Below are positions 50,450 to 57,118 of a DNA stretch of 64,000 nucleotides, piece after piece (positions within the stretch are counted from its first letter, which is position 1; every line of letters begins with the position of its first letter). The notes under the pieces are model-generated. The model was not told the DNA's origin and did no database searches. It saw nothing but the letters and a program-made list of their open reading frames with translations. The translations under genes and the position numbers were made by a program. Source of the stretch: CBFDBF01 sp050293315 (GTDB lineage Bacteria; Pseudomonadota; Gammaproteobacteria; Chromatiales; Chromatiaceae); assembly GCA_050293315.1 (NCBI GenBank), contig JBNKMS010000007.1, positions 1 to 64,000 of the forward strand. Reading direction: 5' to 3'.

Positions 50450-52021
50450 CTACCTGACCAGATCGTAGTTGAAATCGGTGACACCCATTTCACGGGTCTC
50501 TTCATCCAGACGCTCAAGTACAGCATTAGTAATGGTCTTCAGCATGTACATGGCGCCCTCGTAGCCCAGAGTAGTGTCGCGATGCATGTGATGCCGATCG
50601 AATATCGGAAAACCGATCCTGATCAGCGGCACCTCGAACTCTTTGCCCTTCTTCAGGGTGTCGCGCTGGATGAACTTGCCGTAACTGTTACCAATCATGA
50701 AGTCTGGTTTGTTGGTAAACATCAGCGAGCGGAAGTGCCACAGGTCCTTGCCGGTGAGCACCTCACTCTCCTGACCGTAGGGCGAATCCGCCAGCATCTT
50801 CTCCATCGCCTTCTTCCAACGTTTGTTGGCGTGCTGACAGAGGATAGTGGTCGGCTCGGCGCCCAGCTCCAGCAGGAAGCGGGTCAACCCCATCACAAAA
50901 TCAGCATCTCCGTAGAGGGCGAACTTCTTGCCATGCAACCAGGCGTGACTATCGGTCATCATATCCACCAGGACACCGCGTTCACGGGTCAGGGACTCAG
51001 GGATAGGCTTGCCGCTGAGCTCAGACACAGTCATCAGAAACTCATCAGTCGCCTGCAGACCCATGGGGATGGTCACATCGGTAGCCGCATGGTTCCATGT
51101 ACCCTTGGTAAACTTACGGGTCTTCACAGACTGCCACGGCTGCAGATAGAGGGTGTCGATGGCGTTGGGTGCATCCTTCATCTCAGCGATAGAGGTGCCG
51201 CCGTCGTACATACGGTATTTACCGTCTGCCGGGGTATCCAGTACATCACTAGGATCACTCAGCAGGCTATAGCCCACACCCATCTCTTCCATCATCCGCT
51301 TGATCACCCGGAAGTTACCGAGATAGGTCTCGAAGCCTGGCACGATATTGATCTTGCCGTTACTACCGACCTCTTTGTCCTCCATCTCGTTGAGGGTGAA
51401 ATAGCGCTGGATCCCCTCGAACATGTTGTCCCACCCGGTGGTATGGCTACCCACGAAGCTTGGGGTATGTGCATACGGTGTCGGGAAATCCTCAGGGATA
51501 TGTCCCTCCTTCTTGGAGTTGCCGATGAAGGCGTTGAGGTCATCACCGATAACCTCTGCCATACAAGTGGTAGAGACAGCGATCATCTCAGGCTTGTATA
51601 ACGCCTTGGCGTTCTCCAGACCGTCGAACATATTCTTCTGCCCACCAAACACCGCCGCATCTTCAGTCATTGAGTCAGAGACACACGCTACCGGCTCTTT
51701 GAAGTGACGGTTAAAGTAGGTCCGGAAGTAGGCGGTACAACCCTGCGAACCGTGCACATACGGCAAGGTCTTCTCAAACCCGAGGGCGCAGAGCACCGCA
51801 CCCAGAGGCTGACACGCCTTTGCCGGATTGATGGTCAGGGCCTCACGCGCAAAGTTGAGCTCCTTGTACTCTTCCGTTGTGGTCCAGTGAAAGATCTCAT
51901 CGATCTTCACCTGCGGGGCCTTCTCTTCGAACGACTCCTGCTTGTTCTTCAGCGTCTCCTTGTATTCGTCTTCACAAAACAGCGGATAGCTGGGTTTAAT
52001 ATCTTCTACTACTTGGCTCAT
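50450..52021 (-). CDS. nifK: NifK, nitrogenase MoFe protein beta subunit
   Basis: 523 residues. The P-cluster ligands occur at Cys70 (NPAKACQPLG), Cys95 (HGSQGCTAYF) and Cys153 (VSTTCMAEVI), the same numbers as in Azotobacter vinelandii. It forms the alpha2beta2 MoFe protein with NifD. GGGAGA lies 9 bases before the ATG. A repeated stem-loop element precedes it. Confidence 0.98.
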   Translation of the reverse strand: MSQVVEDIKPSYPLFCEDEYKETLKNKQESFEEKAPQVKIDEIFHWTTTEEYKELNFAREALTINPAKACQPLGAVLCALGFEKTLPYVHGSQGCTAYFRTYFNRHFKEPVACVSDSMTEDAAVFGGQKNMFDGLENAKALYKPEMIAVSTTCMAEVIGDDLNAFIGNSKKEGHIPEDFPTPYAHTPSFVGSHTTGWDNMFEGIQRYFTLNEMEDKEVGSNGKINIVPGFETYLGNFRVIKRMMEEMGVGYSLLSDPSDVLDTPADGKYRMYDGGTSIAEMKDAPNAIDTLYLQPWQSVKTRKFTKGTWNHAATDVTIPMGLQATDEFLMTVSELSGKPIPESLTRERGVLVDMMTDSHAWLHGKKFALYGDADFVMGLTRFLLELGAEPTTILCQHANKRWKKAMEKMLADSPYGQESEVLTGKDLWHFRSLMFTNKPDFMIGNSYGKFIQRDTLKKGKEFEVPLIRIGFPIFDRHHMHRDTTLGYEGAMYMLKTITNAVLERLDEETREMGVTDFNYDLVR

Positions 52022-52034
52022 GGTCTTTCTCCCA

Positions 52035-52061
52035 CCGCGCCACTAATCTGTGGACAAACGG
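52035..52061 (-). repeat. Stem-loop repeat in the nifD-nifK spacer (copy 2)
   Basis: A 27-base element beginning CCGCGCCACTAATCTG on the plus strand. On the mRNA it forms CCAC-AGATTA-GTGG followed by CGCGG. It lies just upstream of the nifK ribosome binding site. Copy 1 (53615-53640) lies at the same place before nifD. Confidence 0.85.
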
Positions 52062-52130
52062 ATCAGGTCAATAAAAATATTTCACTCTCCTGCCGCAGGT
52101 CAGGCCAGGCCCAACCTGCGTTCAGAGATA

Positions 52131-53600
52131 TCAGGCCGCCTCTGCCTCAGACTCCTCACTCTTCAGCCAGGGCGCCTGCATATTGCTCCAACATGGATTG
52201 TTGATAGTCATATCCATATCGCGAGCAAAGATGGCGAAGCCGTCATAGCCGTGATAAGGGCCGGAGTAATCCCAAGAGTGCATCTGGCGGAAGGGGATGC
52301 CCATCTTCTGGAAGATGTACTTCTCCTTGATGCCGGATCCAATCAGGTCTGGCTTGATCTTCTTCACGAACTCTTCAAACTCGTAGCCGGTGACATCATC
52401 GTAGATCAGGGTTGCGTTACCCATGTCCTTGATGGTGCGGTCGTAGTCATCGTTATGCGCGAACTCATAACCGGTACCCACAACCTCCATACCCAGGTCT
52501 TCATAGGCGCCGATGATGTGACGTGGACGCAGACCGCCGACGTAGAGCATCACCTTCTTACCTTCAAGACGTGGCTTGTACTTTGCTATCACCGCCTCAT
52601 ACTCTGCCGTGTACTTTGCAATTACCTTCTCGGCACCCTCCTTGATCTTGTCGTCGAACTTCTCTGCGATAGCACGCAGCGATTCGGCGATCTTGGTCGG
52701 GCCGAAGAAGTTGTACTCCATCCATGGCACCCCGTACTTCTCTTCCATATGGCGAGAGATGTAGTTCATGGAGCGATAACAGTGCAGCAGGTTCAGCTTG
52801 GCCTTTGGAGTGTTCTCCATCTCAGCTAAAGTGCCATCACCTGACCACTGTGCGATCACCCGTAGTCCCATCTCCTCCAACAGGGTACGCGATGCCCAGG
52901 CATCACCACCGATGTTGTAGTCACCCAGAATGGCGACATCGTATGGGGTGCTCTCAAACTCCTCTTCATCCCGGTTGCCCAGCACCCAGTCACGGATCGC
53001 ATCGTTGGCGATGTGGTGACCGAGAGACTGGGATACACCACGGAAACCCTCACACCGTACCGGCACCACCGGCTTGCCGATCTCCTTAGCAGTCGCCTTG
53101 GATACCGCCTCGATATCGTCACCGATCAGACCAATCGGACACTCCGACTGTACTGACAGCCCCTTGCTTAGAGGGAACAGCTGGTTCACCTCCTCCAATA
53201 GCTTGGCCAGCTTCTTGTCACCACCGAACACGATGTCCTTCTCCTGAAAATCAGAGGTGAAGTTCATGGTGCCGAAGGTGTTCACACCGGTGTAGCCGAC
53301 GTAATAGTTACGCCGTCCCGCACGCGAGTACTGACCGCAGCCGACCGGGCCGTGGGAGACATGGATCATGTCCTTGATCGGACCCCAGACCACACCCTTG
53401 GATCCGGCGTAGGCGCAACCACGGATGGTCATTACACCGGGCAAGGATTTACGGTTAGAGGTGATGCATTTTTTCGACTGCTCTACCGACTGATCATTGA
53501 CCGTAAGGTGCTTGGCACGATCCTCTTTCGCCTTTTCTGGATAGACCTCAAGCACCTCTTGTATAAGGGCCTCAGTCTCGTCTTTTGTCATAGTAGACAT
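52131..53600 (-). CDS. nifD: NifD, nitrogenase MoFe protein alpha subunit
   Basis: 489 residues. P-cluster ligands Cys62 (RGCAYAG), Cys88 (HGPVGCGQYS) and Cys154 (QSECPIGLIG) match Azotobacter vinelandii numbering. FeMo-co ligands are in LLHCYRSMNY and MHSWDYSGPYHGYDG, and the catalytic His lies in SLGHHIANDA. It holds the FeMo-co active site. AGGAGA is 5 bases before the ATG. Confidence 0.98.
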   Translation of the reverse strand: MSTMTKDETEALIQEVLEVYPEKAKEDRAKHLTVNDQSVEQSKKCITSNRKSLPGVMTIRGCAYAGSKGVVWGPIKDMIHVSHGPVGCGQYSRAGRRNYYVGYTGVNTFGTMNFTSDFQEKDIVFGGDKKLAKLLEEVNQLFPLSKGLSVQSECPIGLIGDDIEAVSKATAKEIGKPVVPVRCEGFRGVSQSLGHHIANDAIRDWVLGNRDEEEFESTPYDVAILGDYNIGGDAWASRTLLEEMGLRVIAQWSGDGTLAEMENTPKAKLNLLHCYRSMNYISRHMEEKYGVPWMEYNFFGPTKIAESLRAIAEKFDDKIKEGAEKVIAKYTAEYEAVIAKYKPRLEGKKVMLYVGGLRPRHIIGAYEDLGMEVVGTGYEFAHNDDYDRTIKDMGNATLIYDDVTGYEFEEFVKKIKPDLIGSGIKEKYIFQKMGIPFRQMHSWDYSGPYHGYDGFAIFARDMDMTINNPCWSNMQAPWLKSEESEAEAA

Positions 53601-53614
53601 TTCACTCTCCTATT

Positions 53615-53640
53615 CCGCGCCACCAATCTGTGGACAACGG
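53615..53640 (-). repeat. Stem-loop repeat in the nifH-nifD spacer (copy 1)
   Basis: A 26-base element beginning CCGCGCCACCAATCTG, nearly identical to copy 2 at 52035-52061 with one substitution and one single-base length difference. The mRNA folds as CCAC-AGATTG-GTGG. It directly precedes the nifD ribosome binding site. Confidence 0.85.
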
Positions 53641-53687
53641 GTAATAGAACTAACAATATGGTTCGATCTTTACAGTTCGCCGTTCAA

Positions 53688-54581
53688 TTAAGGTGCAGCT
53701 ACTGTGCAGCTCTCTGTAGCAGCGGTCTGACCGATGATGCTCTCGTCTTCCTCTTCCATCAGACCGAAGTCCATCAGCAGATCTTCCAATGCGTCCATGG
53801 TGATAGGCGTAGGGATGACGAAGTTTGTGTTGTCGATGATCTTCTGCGCCAGATCGCGGTACTCCTGGGCCTGATTGGCAGATGGGTCATACTCGATCAC
53901 GGTCATACGACGGATCTCGGCACGCTGCACCACGTTGTCACGCGGAACGAAGTGGATCATCTGGGTACCCAACTGACGAGCCAGTTCCATGATCAGTTCA
54001 TCCTCGCGCGCGGTGTTACGGGAGTTGCAGATCAGACCGGCCAGACGCACACCACCGGAGTTGGCGTATTTCACAATACCCTTGGAGATGTTGTTGGCAG
54101 CGTACATTGCCATCATCTCGCCGGATACCACGATGTAGATCTCCTGGGCCTTGTTCTCACGAATCGGCATGGCGAAACCACCACACACCACGTCGCCCAG
54201 TACGTCATAGAATACGAAGTCGAGGTCCTCTTCATAGGCGCCCTCTTCCTCCAGGAAGTTGATAGCCGTGATAACACCACGACCGGCACAGCCGACACCG
54301 GGCTCAGGGCCACCAGACTCAACACACTTGATGTCGCCGAAACCAGCCTTCAATACATCTTCCAGCTCCAGGTCCTCAACGGTTCCGGCCTCAGCAGCCA
54401 TCTCCATGATGGTGTTCTGCGCCTTGGAGTGCAGAATCAAGCGGGTGGAGTCAGCCTTTGGATCACAGCCGACGATCATAACTTTCTTTCCCAGTTCAGC
54501 CAGACCGGCCACCAGGTTCTGTGTGGTAGTGGACTTGCCGATACCACCTTTGCCGTAGATTGCACATTGACGCAAAGCCAT
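53688..54581 (-). CDS. nifH: NifH, nitrogenase Fe protein
   Basis: 297 residues from ATG 54581 (MALRQCAIYGKGGIGKSTTT), with AGGAGA 6 bases upstream; the open frame to 54674 is leader and promoter. Walker A GKGGIGKST, VGCDPKADSTRL and the Fe-S cysteines Cys98 (GVGCAGRG) and that in FYDVLGDVVCGGFAMP are present. Arg101 in CAGRGVIT is the residue ADP-ribosylated by DraT in regulated diazotrophs. It passes electrons to the MoFe protein with ATP hydrolysis. Confidence 0.98.
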   Translation of the reverse strand: MALRQCAIYGKGGIGKSTTTQNLVAGLAELGKKVMIVGCDPKADSTRLILHSKAQNTIMEMAAEAGTVEDLELEDVLKAGFGDIKCVESGGPEPGVGCAGRGVITAINFLEEEGAYEEDLDFVFYDVLGDVVCGGFAMPIRENKAQEIYIVVSGEMMAMYAANNISKGIVKYANSGGVRLAGLICNSRNTAREDELIMELARQLGTQMIHFVPRDNVVQRAEIRRMTVIEYDPSANQAQEYRDLAQKIIDNTNFVIPTPITMDALEDLLMDFGLMEEEDESIIGQTAATESCTVAAP

Positions 54582-54657
54582 CTTCTTTCTCCTATTCACA
54601 TACAATTGATACTTAGGTTGAGCGCGGATAACACAACACGCCCGGACACCCCCTATC

Positions 54658-54673
54658 AGCAAGCGCTGTGCCA
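54658..54673 (-). promoter_or_regulatory. Sigma-54 promoter of nifHDKTY
   Basis: The minus strand reads TGGCACAGCGCTTGCT, with GG and GC ten bases apart. The start is expected near 54647, giving a 66-base leader. Confidence 0.92.
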
Positions 54674-54771
54674 ACAGTGAAAAAAACTTATTACCTGCTG
54701 TTTTTAAAGGAAAAATAGTGTTAAGGTATGATCTGTAGCATTGGTGGGGTTCCCTACAAAAACCATAAAAT

Positions 54772-54787
54772 TGTATGAATCATCACA
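54772..54787. promoter_or_regulatory. NifA upstream activator sequence of nifH
   Basis: TGT-ATGAATCATC-ACA, centred about 108 bp upstream of the nifH promoter GG. It covers the start codon of the divergent gene draT, so NifA binding could also affect draT. Confidence 0.75.
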
Positions 54788-55611
54788 GAGAAACAGAGAG
54801 CGAAGCGGCCTCCCTGCCAGCCTCAGCCAGGCTGCCGCTGAACCGCTGCAACATCCCCCCGGTGATAGTCGGCAGCCTCCGTTTTCAGCAGCATCCGGTG
54901 CCGATCGAGATAGATAACGTCCACACCTTGCACGCCGACCTGTTTCGACAACTGGATGAGATAGAGCATGCCAACGACCGGGCCGAGCGCTTCCAGGACT
55001 ATATGACTGTACATTTTGTACTGCATCAACTGGATGAGGCAGGCGCATCCAAGCACAGCAAAAGGCGCAAGGCCAACTACCTGCGGATGGTGCGCGGCTG
55101 GTTCTTTGATGCCAATAGCCGCGAGGGCGCGGTACTGAAGAGCTGGGTCGAGTCACGCTTCGGCCTGCTCACCCGGTTTCACCACGGCCCGATGCATCAG
55201 GAAGATAACGGCAGCTACCACCGCTTCCTCCACGACCGCAGCAGCGGGCTCTATGGCACCAACGCCCTCGAGGCCCAACTGGACCTGCTCTATAGCTACT
55301 GCCAATACGAACTGGCGCTACAACTCCCGGAGCAGAAACATATAAGACTCTACCGCGGGATCAACCGGCTGGATGAGCATGAGCTACTACTGAAAGGCAA
55401 GGACAGACGCGACCAGGTACTGCTGAACAACCTCAACTCATTCACCAGTGAGCGCGAACGCGCCGACGAGTTTGGCGACTACATCCTTGAGGCAGAGATA
55501 CCGAAAGAGAAGATCATGTTCTACGCCAACCTGATACCAGGCGCCCTCAATGGCGAAGATGAACACCTGGTTATCGGTGGGGTGTATGAGGTTGAGATAA
55601 AGTCCTTTTAG
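54775..55611 (+). CDS. draT: DraT, dinitrogenase reductase ADP-ribosyltransferase
   Basis: 278 residues. The N-terminal family sequence is LPLNRCNIPPVIVGSLRFQQ. The R-S-E type transferase residues are Arg194 (IRLYRGINRL), NSFTS at 221-225 and E261-x-E263 (NGEDEHLVIGG). DraT uses NAD to modify NifH Arg101 and so switches nitrogenase off in response to ammonium or energy loss. It is divergent from nifH. No ribosome binding site is clear before ATG 54775. The partner DraG, which usually follows draT, is missing here; a SIR2-like gene follows instead. Confidence 0.93.
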   Translation: MNHHRETESEAASLPASARLPLNRCNIPPVIVGSLRFQQHPVPIEIDNVHTLHADLFRQLDEIEHANDRAERFQDYMTVHFVLHQLDEAGASKHSKRRKANYLRMVRGWFFDANSREGAVLKSWVESRFGLLTRFHHGPMHQEDNGSYHRFLHDRSSGLYGTNALEAQLDLLYSYCQYELALQLPEQKHIRLYRGINRLDEHELLLKGKDRRDQVLLNNLNSFTSERERADEFGDYILEAEIPKEKIMFYANLIPGALNGEDEHLVIGGVYEVEIKSF

Positions 55612-55637
55612 CCCTTCTACTGCTCCTCTCATTTGCC

Positions 55638-55707
55638 CACCCCCTCTCCCTCCGGGACCTCGGTACCCCCTTGAGGGGTGGAGGGCTGGGTTGAGGGGAT
55701 CTAAAAG
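55638..55707. repeat. Second copy of the CCCTCTCCC repeat family
   Basis: It shares CCCCCTCTCCCTCCGGGA at the start and GAGGGGATCTAAAAG at the end with the element at 46190-46290. The two lie on either side of the segment that carries DUF2157/DUF4824, nifHDKTY and draT. Confidence 0.75.
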
Positions 55708-55767
55708 TTTGCTAGTACAAAGACCACACTAGCAACCAAGCTAGTTGGAACTGCAACAACTTAGCCT

Positions 55768-55783
55768 TGTAGCCGTCACTACA
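55768..55783. promoter_or_regulatory. NifA-type site upstream of the SIR2-like gene
   Basis: TGT-AGCCGTCACT-ACA fits TGT-N10-ACA and lies about 105 bp upstream of the sigma-54 element at 55879, the same spacing as at nifH. Its first half AGCnnnCnCT resembles the nifV site. Confidence 0.75.
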
Positions 55784-55878
55784 AAAGCCAGCTTACCCCT
55801 GTCACCTTCACAACAAAATCCCCACCCAGATACGACACAAAGTGCATAACCACCTGTTTTAACAGCATTCCCAAAAGC

Positions 55879-55894
55879 TGGCCCCGTTATTGCT
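55879..55894 (+). promoter_or_regulatory. Sigma-54 promoter of the SIR2-like gene
   Basis: TGGCCCCGTTATTGCT, with GG and GC ten bases apart and TTGCT as at nifH and nifV. The -24 part differs from the consensus at two positions. The start is expected near 55905, with a leader of about 100 bases that holds the REP-like hairpin. Confidence 0.72.
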
Positions 55895-55913
55895 CTCTAT
55901 CTTTAATAAGCAT

Positions 55914-55974
55914 TGTAGGAGCCAGCTCCCGCGGGCGATTTTATTTTATTCGCCCAGAGGGCTGGACTCTTACA
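55914..55974. repeat. REP-like inverted pair in the SIR2-like gene leader
   Basis: The arm starting TGTAGGAGCCAGCTCCCGCG (55914-55938) is complementary, with mismatches, to TTCGCCCAGAGGGCTGGACT (from 55949). It belongs to the same family as the elements at 41585-41710. Confidence 0.75.
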
Positions 55975-56004
55975 TACATACTATTAAGTAGGGAGTTAAT
56001 CACC

Positions 56005-56865
56005 TTGAGCAGCACGACCATGAAACAGCTAATCGAAGGGATCAAAAGCAACCAGATAGTCCCCTATCTGGGCTTCGGCGCGCTGGCCGGTGTCACCGAC
56101 CTGGAAAACGGCGAGGCGATCCCCGCCGACAGCGACAGCCTGATCCTGGCGATGAACGGCGGCAGACCGATGGCCCCGCGGCTGATGTATGAATTCCCCC
56201 GCGCCGCCATGAATGTGGAGCTAAAGCGCGGCCGCGGCGCGGTCACCCGGTTCCTCGATGCCACCTACGGACAGCGTAGCTGGTCACGCGCACCCCTGCA
56301 TGAGTGGCTACAGGCGGTGAGACCCAACTACGTAGTCGACATCAACCGCGACACCCAGCTGCAGGAGAGCTATAGCGATATCCCACATACCCTTATCAGG
56401 GGGATATCGCGTATCGCCGGCACCGACTACCGCTTTCGCATACACCACTACGATGGAGAAAAGTATACGGACAAAGAGATCGACCAGTCCGAGGTCGACC
56501 CCTCCCTGCCGATCCTGTTCAAACCGATGGGAAGTCCGCTGCCGGATACTACATATATAGCCTCCGATGCCGACTATGTGGACTACATAACCGAACTGAT
56601 GGGCGGCTTCGCCATCCCCTCCTTCCTCAAGGAGTACCGCCGGGGCAAACAGTACCTCTTCCTGGGGCTGCGTATGACCCGCGACACCGAACGCATGGTG
56701 CTATCCGACATCATCTACGCCTCCGGCAAACCTGCCGGCTGGGCGCTGATCCAGGAACCGACCGAGAAAGAGCGGCGATTCTGTAAAAAGAGAGGCATTG
56801 AGATTATCGAGGCAGACATCGACGACCTGCTTGCGATGACGGCCGACATAGCGCTAGAGGCGTAA
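56005..56865 (+). CDS. SIR2-like domain protein linked to nitrogenase regulation
   Basis: 286 residues from TTG 56005, which has GGGAG 9 bases upstream; ATG 56020 lacks a site. The fold is SIR2-like: glycine motif VPYLGFGALAGV (19-30), the Asn-Asp motif YVVDINRDTQLQE (N114, D116) and LPILFKPMGSPLPDT. At the position where active sirtuin-like enzymes have KxHG, this protein reads KPMG (Met175), so the catalytic base is missing. EYRRGKQYLFLGLRMTRDTE follows, as in SIR2_2 proteins. It may bind NAD or ADP-ribose without hydrolysing it. Its position after draT and its nif-type promoter suggest a role with DraT; this is inference. Confidence 0.78.
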   Translation: MSSTTMKQLIEGIKSNQIVPYLGFGALAGVTDLENGEAIPADSDSLILAMNGGRPMAPRLMYEFPRAAMNVELKRGRGAVTRFLDATYGQRSWSRAPLHEWLQAVRPNYVVDINRDTQLQESYSDIPHTLIRGISRIAGTDYRFRIHHYDGEKYTDKEIDQSEVDPSLPILFKPMGSPLPDTTYIASDADYVDYITELMGGFAIPSFLKEYRRGKQYLFLGLRMTRDTERMVLSDIIYASGKPAGWALIQEPTEKERRFCKKRGIEIIEADIDDLLAMTADIALEA

Positions 56866-56887
56866 GGCTTCCTCAACACCCAGTCAC

Positions 56888-56906
56888 CCCGCGGCTTGAC
56901 CGCGGG
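56888..56906 (+). repeat. Hairpin CCCGCGG-CTTGA-CCGCGGG
   Basis: A perfect 7-bp stem lies 22 bases after the SIR2-like stop, without a T-tract. The sequence GCTTGACC-CGGGAT recurs at about 62794-62810. It may end the transcript or be a short repeat. Confidence 0.6.
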
Positions 56907-57118
56907 ATTCAGGAATTATCAAATACCTCCGCTCCCTGTTCTCCACGATCATAGTGGGAACTCCCATCTCCCCAAACTATCCCGCTTGACAAAAAACCAG
57001 GTATGGGGGGGTAATTTCTACTATTAGTGAATATTGCTCTCGACCCTATTTTCTATTTTCCCTATTTTCTCTACAGTTTATTGCAAGACACGCCGATAAG
57101 AGGGTTTAAGTTCGTTTT

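Larger units (their letters stand above)
55612..56004. other. Intergenic control region between draT and the SIR2-like gene
   Basis: No gene supported. It contains the repeat at 55638-55707, a NifA-type site, a sigma-54 promoter and a REP-like hairpin, each listed separately. Confidence 0.75.

Noticed and set aside
50417..51601. 394-codon open frame opposite nifK
   Set aside because: Antisense shadow of a conserved gene; the translated sequence shows no domain.
54582..54674. Longer nifH start at 54674
   Set aside because: It covers the promoter; ATG 54581 has a good ribosome binding site and the family N-terminus.
53352..54680. 442-codon open frame on the plus strand opposite nifH
   Set aside because: It is a mirror of the strongly coding nifH/nifD strand, covers the nifH promoter and has no ribosome binding site or known domain.
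54700..54774. Sigma-54 promoter toward draT
   Set aside because: No GG-N10-GC element is present on the plus strand between nifH and draT; TAAGGTATGATCTGTAGC has the wrong spacing.
56986..57015. Sigma-70 promoter TTGACA before the sensor kinase
   Set aside because: The -35 is perfect, but no acceptable -10 is found at 16-18 bases.
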